Source: RHKX01 sp963784885 (GTDB lineage Bacteria; Actinomycetota; Thermoleophilia; Solirubrobacterales; 70-9). From it: 64,000 nucleotides of DNA. The position numbers and the translations under genes were made by a program. Under the pieces are notes generated by a model. That model made no database searches, was not told where the DNA came from, and worked only from the letters and a program-made list of their open reading frames with translations. The stretch is taken from positions 186,001 through 250,000 of the forward strand of contig CAWATA010000005.1 of the NCBI GenBank assembly GCA_963784885.1, given 5' to 3'. Shown piece by piece: positions 1 to 7,482 of the stretch (its first letter is position 1; every line of letters starts with the position of its first letter).

Positions 1-57
1 GTGTCCGAGGCCGAGGTCGACGAGATCGTCACCGCGGTCCGCGGCGCCCTGGGATGA
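1..57 (+). CDS. C-terminal end of an upstream gene (partial)
   Basis: An open frame enters from the left edge and stops with TGA at 55-57; eighteen codons are visible, ending in EIVTAVRGALG. The amphipathic tail resembles the end of DegT/EryC1-type aminotransferases, but eighteen residues cannot prove this. The stop overlaps the next start as ATGA (54-57), so the two genes are probably translationally coupled. Confidence 0.4.
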   Translation: MSEAEVDEIVTAVRGALG

Positions 58-947
58 GCTCCCGGGCCGTGTTGGAAGATGCCGATCTGAGGACGCTCGA
101 CGGGATCGTCGATGAAGCGCTGACCGGCGGCCTGGAGAACGAACTGCCCGTGCTCGGATACGGGGAGATCTCACTCGTCCTCGGCTGGCCGCAGGCGAAG
201 CCTCGGTTCGCCTGCAAGCGGATGCCCGCATTTCCCTCCCGGGCCGCATTCGACTCCTACCGGCGAGCGATCGACGACTACGTGGGCGAGCTCGAGTCGG
301 CCGGGATCGCCGTCGTGGCGACGGAGATGCGCGGAGTCGGTCGCGGAGATGGAACCGTCGTCGGCTACGTCGTCCAGCCGATCCTCGACGCCGGGACGCT
401 CGCTCCGGCGATCCTCCACCGCACGGAACCTGACGACGGACATCCGCTGGTAGCCGGGATCGTCGAGGCGGCGGCTACGTCGATCTCCCCCCGCCTCGGG
501 CTCGATGCCCAACTCTCGAACTGGGCGTGGGAGGACGATCGCCTGATCTACCTGGACGTCTCGACACCGATGCTCTGGGACGAGCGCGGGGTGTCTCGTC
601 TCGATCTCGACCCGCTTGCACAGGCCTATCCGGCGGTCCTTCGTCCAGCGCTGCGCAGGCTCGTCGCGCCGCGGATTCTCGACGGCTACCGCAACCTCCG
701 CGACGTCTTCCTTGATCTCACGGGGAACCTCCTGAAAGAGCGGCTCGAGTCGTGGCTGCCTGCGTTCCTCGCTGAGATCGACTCCCGGCTCGACGACGCT
801 CTGGACGAGGAAGAGGTCCATCGTTACTACCGCTCGGATGCGCGCCTGTGGGCGATCCTGCTTCGCCTGCGCCGGATCGACCGAGCCTGGCGACTCAGGA
901 CCGGCCGGACCTATCCGTTCCTGCTTCCCGGCCCGATTGAGCGCTGA
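54..947 (+). CDS. DUF6206-like, possibly kinase-fold protein
   Basis: 297 residues with no signal peptide or membrane segment. The N-terminal part has LGYGEISLVLGW at about residues 33-44 followed by ACKRMP, which looks like the glycine loop and lysine strand of a kinase-like fold, and a mid-protein VVGYVVQPIL strand. From memory this matches actinobacterial proteins labelled DUF6206; function is unknown. No kinase HxD/DFG pair is obvious, so catalysis is doubtful. The ATG overlaps the upstream stop by 4 nt, pointing to an operon with the truncated gene at the left edge. Confidence 0.6.
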   Translation: MSSRAVLEDADLRTLDGIVDEALTGGLENELPVLGYGEISLVLGWPQAKPRFACKRMPAFPSRAAFDSYRRAIDDYVGELESAGIAVVATEMRGVGRGDGTVVGYVVQPILDAGTLAPAILHRTEPDDGHPLVAGIVEAAATSISPRLGLDAQLSNWAWEDDRLIYLDVSTPMLWDERGVSRLDLDPLAQAYPAVLRPALRRLVAPRILDGYRNLRDVFLDLTGNLLKERLESWLPAFLAEIDSRLDDALDEEEVHRYYRSDARLWAILLRLRRIDRAWRLRTGRTYPFLLPGPIER

Positions 948-995
948 ATCGAGCGCCCGCGGTCGTCGGCGCCGAGCGCTCCGCCCCGAGCCCGC

Positions 996-1769
996 CTATG
1001 GACCGGCGGCGGGCGGGCGGTTCATCTCGCCGAGCAGGTCGACGAGTGGGGTGTCCGGCACCTTGATGATGCCTCGCGTCGGGCGGTCGAGGTCGGCAGT
1101 CACGAACAGCAGGAATGCGACGAGCGCCGATGCGAGGAAGACGGCGGGCGCGCCCCGGCCGACCATCGCCAGATACCCGGCCAGCAGGGCGAGGGCGATA
1201 CAGGCGCCGGCGACCTCGAGCCAGAGCACCGCGCTCGGCACGCGGTTGTTGAGCGAGGCGATCCGCGAGGCCTGGGCGTCGATCATCTCATTCAGAGTCT
1301 CCACGTACAGCTTCGGGGCGGTGCCGATCGGCGCATCCCTCACTGCGACATCCGCGAGGTTCCAGAGCCGGCTCTGCAGCACCAGCTCCTCGGCGGCGGC
1401 CGCCGTCTCCCGCTCGCTGCCGGGCACGTTGTCGGTCACGTTCACGGCCATCTCGGTGTAGTGCTCGAGCAGATCCAGCGACCGGGTGCGGACGGGCTCT
1501 TCCAGCATCTGGGCCCGCAGGTAGGTAGTCCCGATCGCGTTCGCCTCCGTGACCAGCGTCGCCCGTCGCTCCTCGTAGCGGGAGAGGGCGAGTGAGAGCC
1601 CGAACGCGAGGATCAGCCCGACGACTCCGAGCAGGGCGCCCTGCAGGACCCCGAACGACTCTCCGAGCCCCTCGGACAGGTGACGGGCCCTGCGGCCCAG
1701 GTAGGCGCCGAGCAGAGTCGACCCGAAGGTGAGCGCGAGCAGAACGATCGCAAGCGTGGCTGTCGACAT
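996..1769 (-). CDS. DUF4239 / bestrophin-like membrane protein
   Basis: 257 residues. Two hydrophobic segments lie near the N-terminus (residues ~5-25 and ~42-62) and two near residues 190-230, with a long soluble loop of about 120 residues between. The layout and the phrase TEANAIGTTYLRAQML match the DUF4239 (bestrophin-like) family, whose transport role is not established. It is convergent with the preceding gene and lies about 100 nt downstream of the Nudix gene on the same strand. Confidence 0.7.
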   Translation of the reverse strand: MSTATLAIVLLALTFGSTLLGAYLGRRARHLSEGLGESFGVLQGALLGVVGLILAFGLSLALSRYEERRATLVTEANAIGTTYLRAQMLEEPVRTRSLDLLEHYTEMAVNVTDNVPGSERETAAAAEELVLQSRLWNLADVAVRDAPIGTAPKLYVETLNEMIDAQASRIASLNNRVPSAVLWLEVAGACIALALLAGYLAMVGRGAPAVFLASALVAFLLFVTADLDRPTRGIIKVPDTPLVDLLGEMNRPPAAGP

Positions 1770-1873
1770 GTCGAAGAGAATCGGCGGGAACCTCGGCGGA
1801 CAGCATCGCCGCCCGGGCGGACGCCCACGTCACTCCGATCGGATGACGTTCGCGATCGCCTCGCGGCAACGGC

Positions 1874-2623
1874 TCAGCGCCAGGCGAACACCGGCTCCTC
1901 GACGTGGTCGACCCTCTCCCCCGCCCGGCCGAGCAGCGCGACCTGGCGCAACTGCAGCAGCAGCGCCCCGGTCGGAGCGTGGATCAGGTCGTTGCCGAGC
2001 GGGATCTGCAGCACCGGGCGCTCGCTCTCGGGGATCGGGACGTAGCGCGGCTCGCAGTTCCGGAGGGCGCTCAGGCCGATGCGGTAGGCGGCGAACACCT
2101 CGTCCGGATCCGGCTCGATGACCGGATCGCCGGCGCACCAGAGGACGACCGGCGAGATCACGAACCCCGAGCGCGTGACGTAGTCGTCGAGCCATCCGAG
2201 CACTTCGTCGGGGCCGAGCCGAAGGCCGAGCTCCTCCTCGAGCTCACGCAGGGCTGCATCGAGCGGCGACTCGCCCGGATCGAGGCGACCGCCCGGCAGG
2301 GCCCACTGCCCGGGGTGCCGCCGCATCCCGATCGGGCGCCGGCAGAGCAGAAACGACGCTCCACCGGCGACGCCGACCATCCTCCCGTCGAGTCCGGCCC
2401 ATCGCTCGCCCGCCGCGGTGCCCGGAACCCCGGACATGTCGATCGCTCCGGTCGGCACTGGTTCGAGGTCGTGGCGCTCGGGATCGCTGTCGATGACGAC
2501 GAGCGCGACCGCCGCATGGCGACGGCCCTCGAGCGGCTGGCGTCGCCGGTCATGCGCCTCGAGATTCGCACCGATCCGGGCGCGGAGGCGCTCGTCGAAC
2601 TCGATCGGGTCGCCCCGGTCCAT
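1874..2623 (-). CDS. Nudix hydrolase (CoA diphosphatase-like)
   Basis: 249 residues when started at the internal ATG at 2623; a longer frame to 2710 adds an arginine-rich, unconserved stretch and would cross the divergent gene's start. A complete Nudix box lies at residues 112-134: G112, E118, R126, E127, E130, E131, G133, L134. These bind the metal and the diphosphate. Preceding LLCRRP and PGQWALPGG are typical of NudL/NUDT7-like CoA or nucleotide pyrophosphatases. Substrate cannot be fixed from sequence. It is divergent from the GH31 gene, 81 nt apart. Confidence 0.85.
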   Translation of the reverse strand: MDRGDPIEFDERLRARIGANLEAHDRRRQPLEGRRHAAVALVVIDSDPERHDLEPVPTGAIDMSGVPGTAAGERWAGLDGRMVGVAGGASFLLCRRPIGMRRHPGQWALPGGRLDPGESPLDAALRELEEELGLRLGPDEVLGWLDDYVTRSGFVISPVVLWCAGDPVIEPDPDEVFAAYRIGLSALRNCEPRYVPIPESERPVLQIPLGNDLIHAPTGALLLQLRQVALLGRAGERVDHVEEPVFAWR

Positions 2624-2704
2624 GCCGAGATCCTGACGGAGGCGGTTGCGCGGCGGGGCCGGCAACCGGCGCCGCTCCGTAGGCTGACATCTATCTTGCC
2701 GCCG

Positions 2705-4966
2705 ATGCACCGCGACCCGACAACGCTCGCCCGGCCGCTGGCGGGCACCGCACTAGTCGCGCTGGTGCTCGGGCTGATGCTCGCCGGCCCGACCGCGGCG
2801 ACGGCGGCGAGCAAGATCGATGACGGCCGTGCCGTGGTCACGTCAGCGGGGTCGTCGGTCAGGATCGGCTTCGATCCGTTCCGGATCGGCTTCGCCGACT
2901 CCCATGGGCGCACGGTCCTCCGCGGGCTCGCCGGTCGCGATGGCGCGGCCCGGGAGGTGCCGGGCCTCCCGCGCTCGCAGTTCGGCGCGCCGGGCCCGGC
3001 GCCACCGACCCTGTACGCGCCGCTGAGCTTTCTCGTCGGCTCCGTCGAGATCGAGCAGTTCCCGACCTTCCAGTGGAACGGCAACCTCGAAACCGTCACC
3101 GAATCAGGGACCGAGTACGCCGCCGTCGCCGTCGATCGGGCCGTCCGCCGTCGCGGCGGCGTCCGCCTCCGAGTGACCACCAGCGACCCGAGCGGCCGGA
3201 AGCTGATCGTCGACGTCCTGCCCGGGTCCGAGCGGGGCACGTTCGCGGTGCGGGCGCGACCGGACGACCCGAGTGGCGTCGGCGCGATCGGCGACTCGTT
3301 CCGGTCGCCCGCGGGAGAGGCGTTCCGCGGCTTCGGCGGCCGTCACGACTCGCTCGATCAATCCGGAAGCGAGTTCTACAACTGGACCCAGCAGCAGAAC
3401 CTGAGCTCACCGGGGCTCGGCGGGCCCACTCCCCCGGGCGTCGATCCCGAGACCTACATGTTCCCCAACGGGGAGCACGCCGCCTATTACGTGCAGTCGT
3501 CGTTCGTGTCACCGGACCGCTACGGGTTCCTGCTCGACCGGGACGAGCTCTCGCACTGGCGCCTCGGCTCCGACCGCAGCGATGCCTGGCAGGTCCAGTC
3601 GGCGTCGGCACGGCTCGACTACGTCGTCGCTCCCGGCTCGTCCCCGACTGCGATCCGTCGCCTGACGGCGATCACCGGGCGCCACCGGATCCCGCCCCGG
3701 TGGGCTCTCGAGCCCGCCCTCGACCGCCTCGTCGAGTTTCCGTCCCAGCCGGCGGACGAGTACGCCGCCGCCGTGCGCGACGACCTCAGGCAGATGCGCG
3801 CGACGAACACCGATCTCGCCTCCTACCGGATCGAGGGCTGGCAGTTCCTGCCGCGACACTTCCTGCGCCAGGTGATCGCGAAGCTGCGCAACCGCGGAAT
3901 CAAGCCGCTCGTCTACTTCCGGTCATTCGTCGGCAAGGACGAGATCGGGACCGACGATCCGGCTGACTTCGACGAAGCCGTCGAGCGGGGCTATGTAGCC
4001 ACTGAGGCCGACGGCGACCCCTACGTCTTCGACTCCAACTTCAGCGCGCCGGCCGCGCAGATCGACTTCACGGACCCGGCGGCCGTGCGCTGGTGGAAGC
4101 GGCGGGTCACGGAGGCGCTGCGGCTCGGAGCCGAGGGCTTCATGCAGGACTTCGGCGAGCAGGTCCAGGTCGGGATGCACTTCGAGGACGGCTCCACCGG
4201 TGCGACGATGCACAACCGGCTGCCGGTGCTCTTCCACCGGGCGACCTTCGAGGCGGTCCGCTCGTTCGAGCGCCGGCACCCGCGACGCCACATCTACTGG
4301 TTCACCCGCAACGGCTATTCCGGCAGCCCGGGCTCGACCCGCTACGAGATGGCGAACTTCCCCGGTGACGAGACGACCGACTGGAGTCGCTCCGCCGGAC
4401 TCGCATCGCTCACCACCGACATGCTCAACCGCGCGATCGGCGGTGCATGGGGCTTCACCACCGACATCGGCGGTTACTTCGATGTCCCCTACGGGGCGAC
4501 CGGCAAGGAGCTCTTCCTCCGCTGGGCCGAGTGGGCGGCGCTGTCGCCGTTCTTCAGGATCCACGGCTCGGTCGACGCGGGCACCCACACCCCGTGGTCC
4601 TACGACGGCGCGACCCTGCGTGCCTACAAGCGCCTCGCGAGGCTCCATCGGCGCGCCGTGCCGCTGATCGAGCGCCTCTGGCATGAAGGTCGCCGGTCCG
4701 GGACCCCGGTGACGCTGCCGCTCTGGCTCGCCTACCCGTCCGACCCACGCGCTGCACGCCAGGATCAGGAGTGGCTGCTCGGACCCGACGTCCTCGTCGC
4801 CCCGGTCGTCGAGGAGGGCGCCACCGCGCGGCGCGTCTACTTCCCGCGCGGGTGCTGGCAGGCGGCGGACGGGACCCGCTACCGCGGACCCGCGAACGCC
4901 GAGGTCGGCGCCCCGCTCGGCCGGTTGCCCTGGTTCGCCCGCTGCGGCACCGAGCCGCTCGGCTGA
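2705..4966 (+). CDS. Secreted GH31-family alpha-glycosidase
   Basis: 753 residues. The ATG at 2705 is followed by a signal peptide (residues ~1-36, ending around ATAASK); the frame stays open far upstream but there it is only antisense to the Nudix gene. The GH31 barrel is clear: FMQDFGEQV carries the predicted nucleophile Asp482, and NFPGDETTDW carries the predicted acid/base Asp555. The region around TTDIGGYFDVP and FFRIHGS is also typical. The 'DFGE' form of the nucleophile motif is shared with sulfoquinovosidase-like GH31 enzymes, but the substrate is not decidable by eye. TATCTT 8 nt before the ATG may be a leaderless promoter. The gene ends back-to-back with the next one. Confidence 0.9.
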   Translation: MHRDPTTLARPLAGTALVALVLGLMLAGPTAATAASKIDDGRAVVTSAGSSVRIGFDPFRIGFADSHGRTVLRGLAGRDGAAREVPGLPRSQFGAPGPAPPTLYAPLSFLVGSVEIEQFPTFQWNGNLETVTESGTEYAAVAVDRAVRRRGGVRLRVTTSDPSGRKLIVDVLPGSERGTFAVRARPDDPSGVGAIGDSFRSPAGEAFRGFGGRHDSLDQSGSEFYNWTQQQNLSSPGLGGPTPPGVDPETYMFPNGEHAAYYVQSSFVSPDRYGFLLDRDELSHWRLGSDRSDAWQVQSASARLDYVVAPGSSPTAIRRLTAITGRHRIPPRWALEPALDRLVEFPSQPADEYAAAVRDDLRQMRATNTDLASYRIEGWQFLPRHFLRQVIAKLRNRGIKPLVYFRSFVGKDEIGTDDPADFDEAVERGYVATEADGDPYVFDSNFSAPAAQIDFTDPAAVRWWKRRVTEALRLGAEGFMQDFGEQVQVGMHFEDGSTGATMHNRLPVLFHRATFEAVRSFERRHPRRHIYWFTRNGYSGSPGSTRYEMANFPGDETTDWSRSAGLASLTTDMLNRAIGGAWGFTTDIGGYFDVPYGATGKELFLRWAEWAALSPFFRIHGSVDAGTHTPWSYDGATLRAYKRLARLHRRAVPLIERLWHEGRRSGTPVTLPLWLAYPSDPRAARQDQEWLLGPDVLVAPVVEEGATARRVYFPRGCWQAADGTRYRGPANAEVGAPLGRLPWFARCGTEPLG

Positions 4967-5164
4967 TCAGCCGCGGCTGCTCCTCGGGTCGTCCCGCTCG
5001 GGGCAGACGTGGTGCAGGATCTGCTCGGGGAGCCGGTCCCAGCGCTCGCTCAACGCGAGCCACGTCGTTGCCTCCTCGTATGCCGGGCCGACGAGAATCG
5101 GCTCCCAGAGGCCGACGGATCGGCCGCACTGGCCGCAGGGTGGCGGTAGGGGAATCCTCTCCAT
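4967..5164 (-). CDS. Small CxxC protein, hypothetical
   Basis: 65 residues with one CGQCG zinc-knuckle-like motif near residue 10 and a single further cysteine (HHVCPE) near residue 54. Its stop abuts the GH31 stop with no gap, a common arrangement for convergent genes. The composition (WxxLSERWDRLPEQIL) looks like real protein rather than a shadow frame. No function is recognised. Confidence 0.5.
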   Translation of the reverse strand: MERIPLPPPCGQCGRSVGLWEPILVGPAYEEATTWLALSERWDRLPEQILHHVCPERDDPRSSRG

Positions 5165-5263
5165 CGACCCAAGTTACGGCGTGGGCCGGCCTTTGGATTC
5201 AGTGCTGAGTGCGGATCTCGGCCCCGGATGTTCCACGAAACCCGGGCTCGGGGGCAGCTGAGC

Positions 5264-5572
5264 TCAGCGGCTCTCGGGATCCGGGTCGGCCGCTTTCTGA
5301 CTGCCGAGGAGGTCGAGGATCTCCCCGACCGCATGGTCGCGCTCGATCGGGTGCCGCAATGGGCGGTCGCCGTTCAGCCGATAGGTGTTCCTGCGCCCGA
5401 CCTTGATCCTCTGCAGGTAACCCTCTTCGACCAGGTCGCCCACGATCCGCTGGGTCGCGCCCTCGGTGATCCCCACCTCCAGCGCAACGTTCCGCAACAG
5501 CGCTTCCGGGTCCCGGGCGAGGCAGATCAGTACGTGCGCGTGGTTGGTCAGAAAGGTCCAGTCCTTTGCCAT
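5264..5572 (-). CDS. Winged-helix regulator (MarR/ArsR-like)
   Basis: 102 residues from ATG 5572; an earlier in-frame start at 5599 is less likely because TAGATT lies 7 nt before 5572, matching the leaderless-promoter pattern of this window. A single winged helix is visible: NHAHVLICLARDP (helix 1), LLRNVALEVGITEGATQRIV (recognition helices), YLQRIKVGRRNTYRLN (wing). It is transcribed away from the dab operon across a ~100-bp AT-rich gap, so it is the obvious candidate to control that operon and itself. Effector unknown; no cysteine or metal site stands out. Confidence 0.75.
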   Translation of the reverse strand: MAKDWTFLTNHAHVLICLARDPEALLRNVALEVGITEGATQRIVGDLVEEGYLQRIKVGRRNTYRLNGDRPLRHPIERDHAVGEILDLLGSQKAADPDPESR

Positions 5573-5579
5573 GGGCAGA

Positions 5580-5670
5580 AATCTACTCGTCCGGCCCACT
5601 ATCTATGCTTGATAACATCTATTTTGCAAAGTCGCTATTGTGAATTGCATGTTGGCGGCTGGATGAAAGG
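5580..5670. promoter_or_regulatory. Divergent promoter region of the dab operon
   Basis: This is the only AT-rich stretch nearby. On the minus strand TAGATT (complement of 5580-5585) sits 7 nt before the regulator's ATG. On the plus strand the stretch around 5608-5640 (TTGATAACAT, then TTTTGCAAAG) is likely to hold the promoter and operator of the operon beginning at 5671. No perfect palindrome longer than 8 nt was seen. Confidence 0.4.
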
Positions 5671-5946
5671 ATGACGATGACTGCAACAGCAACAACGTGC
5701 CGGCCGGGGAGCGGATCGGTCGGGGAGCGGCTCTGGGGCTCACCCCCGCACGACCGGACGATCCCGACGATTCCCCGAGGCGCTCGGGCGCGCGCCGCTG
5801 CCGCGGTGGCGGCTCACATCGAACGGGAGCTGGCAACGGGGCGCTCCCTGTACTGCGTCGTCCGGGATCGCTTCATCGCGGAGCGGATATCTGAGTTCGA
5901 CGGCAGGGTGCTGATCGGCCGCAACCTGCCGGAGGCGGTCGGTTGA
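5671..5946 (+). CDS. Small hypothetical protein, first gene of dab operon
   Basis: 91 residues, basic and arginine-rich, with no membrane segment. The central part (GARARAAAAVAAHIERELATG) looks helical and the end reads RFIAERISEFDGRVLIGRN. Its TGA overlaps the TTG start of dabB (TTGA, 5943-5946), suggesting translational coupling. Not a recognised family. It could be an accessory or regulatory component of the carbon-uptake system. Confidence 0.5.
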   Translation: MTMTATATTCRPGSGSVGERLWGSPPHDRTIPTIPRGARARAAAAVAAHIERELATGRSLYCVVRDRFIAERISEFDGRVLIGRNLPEAVG

Positions 5947-7482
5947 GAGCTCGCGGCCACCTTCAGCTGTCCGTCACCGCCGGGCTGACGACCGCCTCGC
6001 TGGCGGCACTACTGCTCGTCGTGGCGGGCGGCGACTTCGCAGTCTCGGCCGGTGCTGAGCTCGAGCTCACGGGAAGTTCGGCAGCGGTCCTCTTCGCCGT
6101 CACGGCGCTCGGGCTCGTGGTCGTGGCGTTCACATCGCGCTACTGCATCGACGATCCCGCACCGGACCGGCTCCTGTGGCTGATGGTGGGAACGATCGTC
6201 GGCGCCGGCTTCGTGGCCGGCGCCGCTGACCTGGCCACCCTGCTGGCCGGCTGGGTCGCAACGACGATCTTCCTCGCCGCACTCCTCCTCCACCGCTCGG
6301 ACCTGGGCGTCGTCAGAGCCAGCCGGAGGCGCACCGGGGTGGCACTCGCGGCGGCCGACGCGATGCTCTTGGGAGCGGCGGCAATCGTCTTCGCCGAGGC
6401 GGGCAACGTGCGGCTCGGTGAGCTGGGTGCTGTCGCCGAGCGGCTCGCGGACGCTTCCGTGCTCGGAATCGATGCGGCGACGCTGACGGCCCTGCTGATC
6501 GTCGGCGCCGCGGTCGGCAGGTGCGCACAGATTCCGTTCGGGACCTGGCTGCCGACCACGCTGGCAGCGCCCACACCCGTCTCGGCTCTGCTCCACGCCG
6601 GCGTCGTCAACGGCGGTGCACTGCTACTCGTCGGCCTGGCGCCGCTCGTGTTCGCGCAGACCGCCGCGGTCTGGGCACTCTTCTCGATCGCCTCGGCGAC
6701 GATGCTCTGGGCGACGAGCCAGATGGTCGCGCGCCCGGACGTCAAGGGCGGGCTGATGCTCTCGACCCGCGGGCAGATGGCCTTCATGCTCCTGCAGTGC
6801 GCGATCGGCGCCTTCGCGTCAGCGATCTTCCACCTGATCGCTCATGGGATGTACAAGGCCTACCTCTTCTTCGCCTCCGGCGGCGCGATCGCTGAGCAGC
6901 GCAGTCTGGCGGCAGCGCCGGGCTCGGCGATCCCGCCGGCCCGAGGCCGGCGGGCCGTCCGCCAGGGGGTGATCGCGCTCGCTGTGCCGGCGATCGCGCT
7001 CGCGGCGCTCGACTGCGGTGCTCGCGCCTTCCCTGCCCGAGGACTCATCGGGTCTCGTGTTGCTCCTCTTCGCCTTCGCCACCGGCGCGCAGCTCACCTG
7101 GTGGTGGATGCGCTTCCGCGAGCCGCATGGCCGAACGCTCTACGCAAGCTTGCTGGCGCTGCTGCTCGGAGCCGGTGTCTACGTCGAGTTACTCGAGCAG
7201 GCGAAGGCACTGTTCGCGATCGTCCCCGTCTCCTCACCGGTACCCGCCGCCGCGCTGTTGCCGGTCCTGGCACTGGCCGCGTCGGCGACCTTGGTGAAAT
7301 GGCTGGCTGCCGCCGGAGTCAGCCTCGGCGAGGGTCACCCGCGAATCCGGCGGCTCCAGCGCCGCGCCTATGCGATCGCCCTCTCACTCGGCACCTGGGC
7401 GCCACGACCGCGGCGCCTCTCCGCGCCGGCCGCCGGGGCCGGTCGGCTCGAACCCACGAGCTCACCGCTGGGAGCGCGATGA
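5943..7482 (+). CDS. dabB: DabB-type proton-channelling subunit (one frameshift)
   Basis: Membrane protein of the NuoL/MrpA proton-transporter family that partners DabA in energy-coupled inorganic-carbon uptake. Start is TTG at 5943, overlapping the upstream stop. The family core is visible around residues 185-230 (CAQIPFGTWLPTTL, APTPVSALLHAGVVN), then FHLIAHGMYKAYLFFASGG. At ~7017 the frame breaks: reading continues one base over as VLAPSLPEDSSGLVLLLFAF and ends at TGA 7480-7482. One extra G in GCGGTG would explain it. Repaired length is about 512 residues, normal for DabB. Without repair the frame runs into dabA and yields a spurious 990-residue fusion. The stop overlaps dabA's ATG as ATGA. 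Confidence 0.8.

Noticed and set aside
1904..2704. N-terminal extension of the GH31 protein by 267 residues
   Set aside because: It is antisense to the conserved Nudix gene and would bury the signal peptide that begins at 2705.
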